Program-made: the position numbers and the translations under genes
Assembly: GCA_023630585.1 (NCBI GenBank)
Contig: CM042548.1
Location: forward strand, 8,253,027 to 8,317,026
DNA: 64,000 nt
Source: Cranoglanis bouderius
Lineage: Eukaryota > Chordata > Actinopteri > Siluriformes > Cranoglanididae
Direction: 5' to 3'
Part shown: positions 1-11,197 of the stretch, in pieces
Layout: each line of letters begins with the position of its first letter
Numbering within the stretch: the stretch's first letter is position 1
The notes under the pieces: model-generated
The model's input: the letters and a program-made list of their open reading frames with translations, nothing else
Told to the model about the DNA's origin: nothing
Database searches by the model: none

Positions 1-1735
1 TTTTGAAGTAGGAGGTTCAGCGTTCTGGCTGAAAGTCTCTGGTGGGACGTAGCTAATGTTTCCCCTTGCTGCCAAATGCTCAGTGAATGCCGTCTTGTTA
101 GAAGAGTCGTCCCATTTAATTATCCCAAAATCTGAAATCTTACACAAGCGAATAAAGAAACATTTATTTCAAGCAATGTTTTGCTTCTGAAGTCTGTTTT
201 TAGTCTCTGTGAATTGGATTTAATCATTCACAAATTCAGGAATTCCGCAAAACTCAGTTTTGTACAAATTAAGCATTAAATGAAATATAAGCTGCATAAG
301 TAATAAAACAGCTATACAGAAATAATCAGTGACAGGGAGATGTGATGCCACCTTAAAGTTGACTATTTTGTAATGGTAGCACGTCCCGAAATGTTTTATT
401 CCTCTTATAGCACAGCAAATTGCCAACAATTGCAATTTTTTCATTTATTAATTAACAACAGGTCACAATTGTTATCCATTTATAGGTACATTTAATGTTG
501 TCAAACATCCGCAAATTATTGTTTACATTATACAGTCATTCTGTCATCAGCCTCTCTTTTTTTCTATCTCTTTAAGATTAATAAGATAAAAATGCAGCTT
601 GTCGTGTTGCCAGCACATAGCCCTCTGTCCTCAAGACTTTCCGTACCTGCAAACTTTAAAGTTATTGCTTTACCTCTGACTGTTACAAAGAACTGACACT
701 GAAGACTCCTTCCAAAAATGCTAAATAAACTTGTCCTGACAAAAAAAAAGTTTACCATATCAATAATTACACATTTTTAATCCATTTATGTAGAGACTCC
801 ACCATAAAAGTCCCTGTGTAAGTTGTTGCTATAGAAACAATAACATATTAGAAGAAGAGTTTTAATAGAAACCTTCCGGATGGCAGTAACTGAGCCATGC
901 TGTTACAGAAAATGAATCAACACCTCCTGATTTGTGAATTCACCAGCACTACTGATTATGATTATGCACCTTAACATGAAGATGATCATCAAGAAGGATG
1001 TTGGATAGCTTGAGGTTCAGATGAAGGAGAGGTGGCTTCATGCTGTGCAGGAAGTTCATGCCCATGGTCACCTCATGGATCATTTGGAACTTCTTTGGCC
1101 ACATAAGAGCATGAGTTGTGAGAAGATTATCCAGGGATCCTCTGCTCATGTACTCCATCACGCTCGAGTCTTTGCACAGCCCGTAAATAGTCATCAAGTA
1201 TTTGAATTTTATCTTCCCTATTTTGGAGACCTGCAACATGTTCCTACAAGAAACAGATCACATGACATAATCTGATCCACACACAAGTAGGAGTGGTGAC
1301 TTGTAAGTCTGGATTTAAGCAAATGTACAAATGCTCTCAAATCCTCTGAACATTCAGAATGTTAAATCATGATGTAAATATGATTTAAAGATAAATCGAC
1401 ATCCAGATTTCTGTAATGCTGCTTTGTGGCAACGTCTATCGTTAAATGAGCGATACAAATAAAACCAAACTGAATTAAATTGAATGGAAATCATTTGCAG
1501 TTTTCAGTGTTGTTTCAGTGAGTGTATAGACGTACCTGTAATCACTGGAGGTAATAAAAGTCTTAATGGCACACTTTTCCCGCCACAGCTTGAGCTTGAC
1601 TTTGTACACACGGCCGAACTTGCTTTCAGAAACTTTCTCCCAGTCTACTTCAAAATCTTCCTTTTTAAAATATGTAAATCTGTCCTGACTCATGGAATCG
1701 AGACGCACACTTTTCCGTGAAGTAGGTTCTGCCAT
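1..1735 (-). CDS. ankk1: ANKK1, RIP-family kinase with ankyrin repeats, 5' part (3 exons, cut by window edge)
   Basis: Three coding exons join in frame: 1536-1735 (ATG at 1733-1735), 970-1243, and 1-138, which continues outside the window. Splice sites are AG|GTACGT, TTGTAG|G, AAG|GTGCAT and GTAAG|A. The 204 visible codons cover the kinase N-lobe and the start of the C-lobe. Visible motifs are glycine-loop-like SKFGRVYKV, the beta-3 lysine in CAIKTF, LMTIYGLC, the hinge VMEYMSRGSLDNLL, WPKKFQMIHE, catalytic-loop HLNLKLSNILLDD, ISDFGIIKW with the DFG intact, and YVPPE. These are characteristic of ANKK1/RIPK4-type kinases. Position downstream of TTC12 in the same orientation favours ANKK1 over RIPK4. 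The ankyrin repeats would lie beyond position 1. The family are cytoplasmic Ser/Thr kinases of poorly known substrate. Oddity: the catalytic-loop aspartate (HRD, or HLD in relatives) reads Asn, and the following LKP reads LKL. Confidence 0.9.
485..960 (-). mobile_element. MITE-like dispersed repeat, copy A, filling ANKK1 intron 2
   Basis: Shares long matched stretches with sequence at 44013-44470 (same orientation) and with 26254-26568 and 53600-53720 (opposite orientation). Shared blocks include the CTATAGAAACAATAACA region near 830-845 and TGAGCCATGCTGTTACAG near 892. It carries no coding capacity. Its right end lies about 10 bases from the splice donor of ANKK1 exon 2 (969). Family name not recognised. 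Confidence 0.6.
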
Positions 1736-2650
1736 TTTGGTTTTCTGTAAATCTCAACACTGAGCTATATCTTCTCTTCAGCAACTTCACCAACTACAAA
1801 CCGGTCCGGGAGTTAGGAGGAGTTTAGGGTGCTGCTTATCAGCATAAGAATGTTACTTAGCCGGTTTTTAAGTTGTACAGGTGAAACTGTGTAGATTTCC
1901 GTCGGGGAAACGGAGACGGAAATGGAGGCAAAAATGTGTTTTGAATAGAGTGACAAAGTTTAAGTAAACATCCAGAATACAAATGACAAGCACTATGTAA
2001 ATATTGTAAATACAGTGGAAGATTTATTTCAGGTATTTTCATTGATATTTAGAAAAGGTCAAAATTCACAACAATTTCGAGTAAAAAAGAATTTGGATAG
2101 GTTTTTAAATAATTAATTACATAATAAATAATCTATGCATGAAATTGTGTAAACTGCACAAATGTTCCTTTTTGTTACATTGTAGTATCAAATGATCATT
2201 GGGCTTCAGTGTTATACAAAGAGAAACAATGCTGTTTATGATCATCTTGTCTTTCAAAGACCAGCATTTTAAGCTGGTTAAGCAAGTTACATGTTTAACT
2301 TTAGTACACAGTAGCTACATGATGCTTTTTTTGTGTGTTTTAAACTTTAATGCACACACATCAGGCTCTCTATTTTCATTCGATAAAATGCAATAAAGCT
2401 TGCTAAAGGGGATAGCTGTTTGTGACAAGAAACATTAATAATTAAACAATCTGCAGAACTGAGGAATTGGAATTTGCAACACTGCGTGTAGCCACAAATT
2501 ATTTTTGTGCACATATTTAACAATTTATTGACTTGCATTAGTATCTTTTAAGCCTGATTTCAGTTGGCCTGTGATGCGAATTTATGATTTGATTGTGAAT
2601 GAAATTTAAAATACGTGTAATATCTGTTGTTGTAGCTACATATTAAACTC
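1736..2650. other. ANKK1 upstream / intergenic sequence
   Basis: AT-rich non-coding sequence upstream of the ANKK1 start codon. I see no TATA box, CpG cluster or conserved coding segment that I can defend. The ANKK1 promoter, if the gene starts at this ATG, should lie in the first few hundred bases here. Confidence 0.4.
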
Positions 2651-2651
2651 A

Positions 2652-3296
2652 CCAACCACTTCATTAGGAAAACTTGTACGCCTACTCATTCATGAGATTA
2701 TCCAATTAGCCAATCAGGTGGCAGCAGTGTAATGCATAAAAACATGCAGATACAGGTGAAGAGCTTCAGTTAATGTTCACATCAAACATCAGAATAAAGA
2801 ACTTTGACTGTGGCTTGGTTGTTGGTGCCAGAAGGGCTGGTTGGAGGATTACAGAAACTTCTGATCTCCTGGGATTTTCACACACAACAGCCTCTAGAGT
2901 TTACACAGAATGGTGCAAACAACAAAAAACATCCTGTAAGCAACAGCTCTGAGGGTACAAACGCCTTGCTGATGGGGGAGATCAGAGTAGAATGGCTAGA
3001 CTGGCTCAAGATGACAGGAAGTCTCCAGGAACTCAGTGGACACCTCTTTACAACCATGGTGAGCAGAAAAGCATGTCAGGACATACAACACACAAAGCCA
3101 TGAGGCAGATGGGTTATAATAGAAGAAGACCAAGATTAGAAAAAGGGAACCAGGGTATGTTTTTCTTCAACTGGGAAGATTAACTGAAGTTCTTGACCTG
3201 TAGCTGCATGATTTCATGCATTGCACTGTTGCCACATGATTGACAGTTTTAATAATTTCATAAATGAGCAGGTGCACAGGTGTTCATAATAAAGTA
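2652..3296 (+). mobile_element. Tc1-like element, internally deleted
   Basis: The left end (about 2652) and right end (to 3296) are imperfect inverted copies: a CACTT(T/C)ATTAGGAA-type start and a matching ...TGTTCATAATAAAGT end. Between them is the frameshifted first part of a Tc1-like transposase on the plus strand. Helix-turn-helix-like text (ISWDFHTQQPLEFTQNGA) and the MARLAQDDRK segment are visible. The catalytic part is missing. The same family is found at 18083-18640 and 40030-40535. Confidence 0.75.
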
Positions 3297-4089
3297 GATG
3301 ATGATTGTAGTTGCCAAGACCTCATTTTTCTATATTTGTGTAAACTAACCCAATTACATATTTTTCCATCTATTTATGGGAGCAGATGGAGTCCATTTTA
3401 AATTGCATGACTGCTTTTAACATCTTCAGCCTGTAGTAAGTTAGTTTATATAGCAAGTTTAAACCAAAGTGCTGTATATACAAGCATAACTTGAAACAAG
3501 CATAAAAATATAAACATAAAAACAGACATTATTGAACAGGCAGAGAGTTTAAATGACCAAAAAAGATATATAAATATGTTTTGAGTTTTGATTTAATGAC
3601 CTAATGTCCAGGAGTAAGTTGTTTCACAACTTCGCCGCATTGACTGTATAGGCGTGGTCTCCCTTAACTGATGACAAGATGCACCCTGTGTAGGACATTT
3701 AAATACAATTTAAATGCAATTCTGACTGTGGGCTTCCACACCAACAGTTGTATTTAAACTGTAATTACAGTCAGGTCCATAAATATTTGGACCATGATAA
3801 AGTTATTGTTATTTTAGCTGTCTAACACAGTATATTGGAGTTGAAAGTAAACAGTGAATACAAGCTCAAAGTGCAGACTTTAATCTGAGGGTATATACAT
3901 CCAAATTGGGTGAACATTGTAGGAATTTCAACTTTTCATATGCCCCCTGGCTTCTGGCTGCTCAGCTGTTCCATGGCCAGGTGTGTGTTTTACCCTCATT
4001 ATTTCACTTACGAGTAAACAGATAAAAGGTCTAGAGTTTGTTTGAATTGTGGCATTTACTTTTGGAATCTGTTGCTGTAAACTCTCAAT

Positions 4090-5050
4090 ATGAAGTCCAA
4101 AGAGTTGCCAGTGCCAGTGAAACAAGCCATCATTAGGCTGAAAAATCAAAACAAACCACAAAATCAGAGAGATAGCAAAAACATTAGGTCAACTATTTCT
4201 TAAAAAGAAAAATGCACCGGTGAACTCAGGAACCCCAAAAGGCGCAGAAGACCACAGAAAACAACTGTGGCAGATGACAGAAGAATTCTTATCCTGCCGA
4301 AGAAATAACCTTTTACAACAGTTTTCCAGATCAAGAACATCCTCCAGAAGGAAGACGTATCTGTGTCAAAGTCAATAATCAAGAGAGAACTTCACAAGAG
4401 TAAAAACAGAGGGTTTATCACAGGATGTAAACCACTGATAAGCCTCAAAACAGGAAGACCACAATAGAGTTTAGTTAGAGTAAAATAGCCTATGGCAGAT
4501 GAGACAAAGATCAACTTGTAACAGAATGATGGGAAAAGAAGGGTATAGAGAAGGAAAGGAACTGCTCATTATCCGAAGCATACCACCTCATCTTATAGCA
4601 TGGACATACAGCATATGGCTACCAACGGACTGGATCCCTTGTATTTACTGATGATGTGACTTATGACAAAAGGAGCAGGATGAATTCTGAAGTGTATAGG
4701 ACTATTTTATCTGCTCAGATTCAGCCAAATGCTTCTAAACTCATTGGAAGGTGCTTCATACTGCAGATGGACAATGACCCAAAGCATACTTCAAAGGCAA
4801 CCAAAGACTTTTTTTAAGGCAAAGACATGGAATGTACTGTAATGGCCAAGTCAGTCACCTGACCTGAATCCAACTGAGCATGCATTTCACTTGCTGAAGG
4901 CAAAACTGAAGGCAAAACACCGCAAGAACAAACAGGAACTGAAGACAGCTGCAGCGAAGGCCGGGCAGAACATCATCAGGGAAGATACCCAGCATCTGGT
5001 GATGTTTATGGGTTCCAGACTTCAGTCAATTATTGACTGCAAAGGGTTAA
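4090..5050 (+). pseudogene. Tc1-like transposase pseudogene
   Basis: Reading pieces of all three plus frames recovers the order of a Tc1 transposase: N-terminal DNA-binding segment, DET motif near 4498, QMDNDPKHT near 4765, and SQSPDLNPTEHA near 4850. An in-frame stop just after KATKDFF and earlier frameshifts break it. It is the internal gene of the element at 3768-5510. Confidence 0.7.
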
Positions 5051-5211
5051 GTATTAAAATTGACAATTTCATTTATGATTATGTTAGTTTGTTCAAACAC
5101 TTTTGGTCCCTTAAAAACAGGGGACCTCATATAAAAAAATGGTGCAATTCCTACACCATTCACTTGATTTGGATGTAAATACCCTCAGATTGAAGCTTAT
5201 ATCTTTGATCT

Positions 5212-5291
5212 GCACACATACATATATACATACACATATATACATACATATATATACATATATATATATGTATATGTATATGTATATATAT

Positions 5292-5365
<74 letters not shown>

Positions 5366-5373
5366 ACATATAC

Positions 5374-5419
<46 letters not shown>

Positions 5420-5447
5420 GTATATGTATATATATGTATATGTATAT
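5212..5447. repeat. TA/TATG/CATA microsatellite
   Basis: About 235 bp of alternating TA with frequent TATG and TACA interruptions, symmetric enough to form hairpins on either strand. It sits inside the right terminal repeat of the Tc1-like element at 3768-5510. The long Ile/Tyr open frames here are artefacts of the repeat. Confidence 0.95.
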
Positions 5448-6841
5448 AATTTCATTTCAACTCCAATATACTGTAGTAAACAGCTAAAATAACAATAAAT
5501 GTCAATCTTGTGATCAGTCAAGGGTGACAGTATAACAATGCACAGTATGCTGGAAAATAATAAATACGGATTTAATGCTGAATTTGTGTCAAGGGAATGC
5601 AACCCACCTTTAAACATAATCCACAAATCTGTATTGCGTTTGACTGTGTTGCATCAAACAAACCAAGACGAAATGTCAATCAAGCCATTGCATTTCACCA
5701 AATGTTATTATAGCCTTATTCTAATTGTGTTTCAATCCAATCAAATATTAATAATGCAGCACAGTGACATAATGAAATCTCAATGAAATGGGTCATTTTT
5801 GGATATACAATTCACTGAGATAGCCAAGATTTAGGTTTTTCGCTTTTGTCACAGCACTACACAATGGAGTGCTTGACTGACTTGGTAGCATTTAAAGGTA
5901 TTTTAGCTGTTGTTAAATTCTGACACAAATACAGCATTTCACACCAATTGTAAAGAGATCAAGCAGTGTGAAATGAAATATAATAGAGACTTAAAACATA
6001 TTTAACAAAGCGTGATGAATGCAAATTAACTGTTGTCTATATTCTTATTAATCACGTTTCCCAGAGCATTCCTTAATCTCTAATGCTTGTCTCAATCAAG
6101 AATTTTATGCAAAATTGAAAGACATCATGCAACAGGACACTGAAAAAAACGGAATACGCGGTCGGGTAGATTTTACGTATTATTACGTATGGTTTACATA
6201 AAAATATTACATTTCTCATCAAAACGTGACCACTGCTTATGCTAAGCTTAATTTAAACAAGCATCTAATTACAAGATCGAATTGAATTAAAGTGAGTGTG
6301 TTCAATTCAAATAGTATTAACATAAACCAATTACATTATGAAATTGTATACTAATCTACTCTAACTATAATATTCAAATGAACATGATTAAAACGTGTGG
6401 TAGAATAATGCAGTGATAATGTGGCTGCTGCAGAATGCCAGGAACTGGGGGTTCGATCCTCAGCTCAGGTGAGAGTGTGGAGATTGATTTTAGTCAGGGC
6501 ATGGAAGAAAAAAAAAATAGATGATCAAATCACGGTGGATGTACGAATATAAATTATGTTAATGTATGTTAATGACAAGATGTAATTGTAAATGTTGGCA
6601 AATTGATGTGTTATAAGAGGAATAAAACACTTCACTTCACATCAGTTAACACCACACCACACTGTCACTGATTATTTTCCACCATTCATATTTAACAGCA
6701 TGGCCGATTGCATTTCATTCCTTAGACAATGAAAGTTATCTGTTTTATCTTGGTTTATTTTCTTTTTATCACTATGGAGAAATAATGACTTTCACATTCA
6801 CACATAATGATTGTATTTAAATGTGGCACAGATTAATTCGT

Positions 6842-6845
<4 letters not shown>

Positions 6846-6889
<44 letters not shown>
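6846..6889. repeat. (TC)n microsatellite
   Basis: An uninterrupted run of about 22 TC units in intergenic DNA. Confidence 0.95.
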
Positions 6890-6891
<2 letters not shown>

Positions 6892-7287
6892 ACTTTTTGG
6901 CTGCAAACCTCTTGTTTTAAAATGAATGAGAAGCCTCAGTCTTTCCTGAGTTTCAGTGTTTCAGTTCTGTCTCCATGCTGCTCCGGTTTCCAGATGGCTG
7001 AACTTCTTACACTTTCAATTACAGGAACCTATTAAATGGTTTATAAATAATCATCTCTGTCACATTTTCCCTCTGCCGCCTGAATATGCCTTGCCTCTGG
7101 CTCGTAACCACCACACTGGTGATTTACACACAGATGTTTCCTAAAGGCACTGCTTACTTGTTACAGTTTAATTGCTGTACCTCATGTTTTTCATCCGGAC
7201 ACTGGAGCAGGAAAATGAATAATGACAAACCTTGTGTAATAAAATATAGCCAAACCAAATGCTGTATGCACGTGTGTAAGACTTAGA

Positions 7288-7288
7288 G

Positions 7289-7336
<48 letters not shown>

Positions 7337-7338
7337 CG
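7288..7338. repeat. (TG)n microsatellite
   Basis: TG repeat with one TTTG interruption, followed by a short GA run. The antisense His/Thr-rich open frame is a repeat artefact. Confidence 0.9.
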
Positions 7339-9412
7339 CGTGAGTGTGCATGCCTTGTGATATACAAGAGGGCTTACAGGGAAACATTTACTATCTGAAT
7401 TCGCAATCCGCACATGTTGCACATATAAAATGCCAAAGCGTGATGAATGCGAATCAACTACAGTCTATATTGCTATGAATAATATTTAATCGAATGCTAA
7501 AACACTTTTTTATGTCTTAATTAAAATGATTATAGAAGCAATGGAGCCAATCATAGATCAACATTTAATCAGTGTTGCCACTTAATCAAAAGATGAGTGG
7601 TTCACACACCGATCCTGCTGAATCTTAATCAGATGGAAAGAAGAGGATCTGAAACATGCATAATTTCTTGTGTTGCTGTGTTTAACTGAAGTTTACGATC
7701 TGATAAATCTGTCAAAACAATGAGGCGGTTATTTTGAAAGAGGTTTGTCTGGCCTGAACCTTTTTCACATTTTCACACTGTGAGCTGAAGAAAGCCACAG
7801 CTACTCAGGGTTAACTCTGTTGTTTGTTTGCTGATTCGAAGCAAATCTATGTATAACCTACCAGCATGCCAGGCAAAGTGTGATTGATGCACGTCTAGGA
7901 GTAAATGCATTTGGATGCATTTCAGCTCACGGTAAGTTGGCGGCTCTGTCGCTGTTGAGAGTCTCACGCACAGGCAGTGTCGTAACCTTTATACATGGAG
8001 TCTGATGATCATCCAAAATGCACACAGAGAAGAGAATAACCTGATACTACGCCCAGATTCATGACTCACTGCCATCTCGTGTGCTTTGTTTCTTTCTAAG
8101 AAGGAAGCGAGCCACCAATAACTATATGATCCTATTAAGCAAATCTTACCAACAAAAATGGGAATTACCTGCTGTGTCTGCAAAATATCCATCTGCTTCT
8201 TTCAAAATAGAGCCAAAAGAATTGCAAGAATTGAAGTTCCTGTTTTGTCATACCTGCAGCACGGGCCTTTTGTGCTCCTGATACTGAAAAAAGCAGAGAC
8301 CCAATAATCACTTTATTTACATAAATGATATGCTTAAAACATGACACAGCATTGGAAAACCATTCACATGCTGAAATGTTGACATTTTCTATTATATACA
8401 GTGTTGTGAAAACTACAGACATTCCTGAACTGAAATGTTTTATTCCATTCTTGCATGTGTCTCAACCACAACTAAAGTTTTCGTTCGGACTCAGACGTTT
8501 TGACGGCCGGTATCTGATTACAAACTATCGATTTAGTTGATAGTTTAGTTAGATGAAGTTGATTACGCTTATGTCCATTTCACTGTGGCTCGTAGTTATC
8601 AACAACTTGATCAAAGCCTGGCGTTCACTGTGTGAGGAAATCAAGTGTAGCTAGCCATCTTTTAGCCATCTTTTAGCCATCTTTAAGCAGGCTAACTGGT
8701 TTTACTACCATGTTTGTACCATGTTTGTTGAACTGGCTCCAAGGTTAGAAAGTAAATTAAAACATTTCCAGATCATTTTGGTAAAATATATTTATGGTTT
8801 CTTAAGGCTGAGCCAAAAAGTATGTTATAGGCACAAAAATGCAATTTTGACCAAAACTTTGTTTGTTTGTTGTTGTTGTTTTCAGAATTTAGCCACAGCA
8901 ACATCTGATGGGTTATCCCAGACTGCTACATCATTACAGGAATATCTTTCTTGTTTTGAAACACATTTAGTGTAAAAGCCTCTTCAAATCTATATGGCTG
9001 AGAGAAATGGATCACCCCAGGCTTGGATTGAGTAGAAGGCTAGAAAAAGGTCAACCTGATGAAAACTGAGAAGAGAAAGGAGTGACATCGAACATGGTAG
9101 AGTAATGATGGGTAGAAATTATTGGGCGAGAATTATTGAGAAGTGCTCAGGAGTGCTGAATGATCTCCAGGCTCTCTCAGGGAAAGTGTGGCAGCTGAGA
9201 CTCACCCTCACACACTCAGAGCGGTTCCCCACACACACTCAGATCACGGTGTAGGTAGGCAGCGACGTAGTTAATCATCTGGAAGAGACTGATGACAAAG
9301 CTGGCTCTTTTTGACAGGGCGCTGGGAAGCAGGAGGATGCCTTATGGATCTACAGGTAACCTGGCAAATGGCATGGAGGACAAACAGTGGGAGAAAAGAG
9401 GAACTTCAGATA

Positions 9413-9605
9413 TACAGTGCAGAAAGTTTCAGACCATTTCACTTTTTCCACAATTTATGTTTTAACACATAATTAACACAGAAGTGTCTATAGGACAAGT
9501 CTTTTATCCCAGTCATGGACCTAATTCACAGACTTGCTCCCCATCCAATCTGACAAAGCTTGAGAGAATCTGCAGAGAGGAATGGGAGAAGAATCCCAAA
9601 TCCAA
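9413..9605. mobile_element. Tc1-like element fragment
   Basis: Begins with a typical fish Tc1 terminal word (ACAGTGCAGAAAGTTTCAGA) and continues into text related to the end of a Tc1-like element (AGCTTGAGAGAATCTGCAGA, near 9558). There is no transposase reading frame. Fragment boundaries are approximate. Confidence 0.5.
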
Positions 9606-11150
9606 TGTGCCCTGCTCATAGCATCATACAGACATAAAGCAGACAGATGGAGGCAAGTGTGGTTTTTTGGATTTTATTAAAACCGTTACGGCAGACAAAC
9701 AATAGTGCTAGGCAATACTCTGAAACATGAGGCAGACAAATAGTCAGACGATCAGCAATAAGCCATAAACTAGGCACGAATAAATCAGTAAACTCATTAT
9801 AGAGACAATGATGGAGTGAGATGTGTTTGTCAGTCTTATTTAAAGTAAATAAAAAGTAAAGTAACCTTGTCAGGTTATTTAAAGGGAGAAGTGTAATCAC
9901 AAAACAGATGAGTGTCAGTGATCAAGTGACTATGAGCAGGGATAGGACATTGACTAGAGATCAGTGGCTGAGGACCATGGCAGTTGTAGTCTATAGCTTC
10001 AGGATTTGCAGACACAGACTTTAGTCTTAAGGCTAAAGTGACTGCCAGGTGTTTTCATAGCAAAGTACTGAATAAGCACTTGTTTAAATGTTTAAATGAG
10101 TATAGGAGTCTCTATACATTCTGAATAGACTAAAACCCACTGGAAATATAATACTTAAAGGCTCTATTTGTGGAAAGTATTAATGGAATATTACGTAAAA
10201 ACAATGTATGGACACTAACACATCACTAATAAGAGTACAACTTATCCTAGTGCAAGTTCCAGTGCAGAAAGTAGACATGGTGTAATGGCCGAGGCAAAAA
10301 CCAAGGACACAGACATCAACAATTCACTGGGCAACTTGCAAAAATAATAAAAAGTAAAATAAATAAATGAATAATAAAATAAAACACTTGCACTACATTG
10401 AATATGATGTTAGACTGTAAACCTTTACAACTTTCAACAGTCCAATACTTTGAAGGGAACATTATTCGGATAGTGCTGTTCTCCTGAGATAAGACCCCAT
10501 CAGATTACAGACTGATTATTTACCCATAAGCAGGAGTCTGATTTACACTTTATACCCATAAACAAGTGAGATATGAATGCCATATTCAAGGACTATGAAA
10601 TATATTAGGCTAAATTTGATGGCAAGGCCATAAAACCTTCCTAAAGCAGTGGTTTACCTTACCAAACAGGTAGCAGCTGGTCTAATCTTACGGTGGGTGA
10701 TAAATAAACAGGGCTTAATGTCCAGGTTGACTTGGGTGTTATTTGTTATCTGAGGACAACACACAGGTCAAGAGCATAGATGAGATCTGCTGGCTTGATA
10801 CACAGAGCACTGAAGCTTTGTCCATATAAACTTGCCTCTTCAATTCACACCTCAGGTTTTCAATAGGATCAAATTCAGAGTCTAAGATTGCCATTGAAAA
10901 ACACTGATTTTGTGCAGTTTTTTCTGTCTTGATTTGGATGCATGTATGGAGTCGTTATCTTCAAAGATGGGGCGGCACTGCAGGTAGCATCTACAGTGCC
11001 CTGTAGACTTGTTGGTGCATCCATAAAGTGAGTCATAGTGAGTGTATTAAATAAACACTACACACAATAATTCAAATTTTCCTCTCAAACAATATGAGAA
11101 ACTTTATATTTGGTCTAACACTAAATCATTCTCCGTAGAAATACTGTGAG
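9606..11150. other. Intergenic sequence, nothing recognised
   Basis: AT-rich non-coding DNA between a Tc1 fragment and a LINE 3' tail. Short open frames here have no recognisable domain, codon bias or splice context. Confidence 0.4.

Positions 11151-11153
<3 letters not shown>

Positions 11154-11197
<44 letters not shown>
11154..11197. repeat. (AAT)n microsatellite, probable LINE 3' tail
   Basis: About 14 AAT units exactly at the 3' end of the minus-strand LINE fragment, reading (ATT)n in LINE sense. Confidence 0.85.

Larger units (their letters stand above)
3768..5510 (+). mobile_element. Degenerate Tc1-like transposon with a TA microsatellite in its right terminal repeat
   Basis: The left terminal repeat begins CAGTCAGGTCCATAAATA after a TA. 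Its inner part (about 3795-3945) is repeated in inverted form at 5140-5500. A broken transposase lies between them on the plus strand, about 4090-5050. It shows KQAIIRLKNQNKP near the N-terminus, QMDNDPKHTSKATKDFF around the second catalytic Asp, and WPSQSPDLNPTEHA where the third acidic residue sits. Several stops and frameshifts rule out activity. The right terminal repeat is split by an AT-rich repeat at 5212-5447, and its outermost bases are lost. Confidence 0.8.
5540..9410. other. Intergenic sequence without recognised genes
   Basis: AT-rich intergenic DNA between ANKK1 and TTC12. I find two dinucleotide repeats (6846-6889 and 7288-7328) and one tRNA-like B-box word (GGTTCGATCCTC near 6449) that may mark an old SINE. 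No coding exon or RNA gene is supported. Confidence 0.5.

Noticed and set aside
1475..1735. Calling the kinase RIPK4 or RIPK2
   Set aside because: Sequence fits the ANKK1/RIPK4 group, but position next to TTC12 in the same orientation is the ANKK1 locus.
5111..5626. Ile/Tyr-rich open frames on both strands
   Set aside because: Produced by the TA/TATG microsatellite inside a transposon end.
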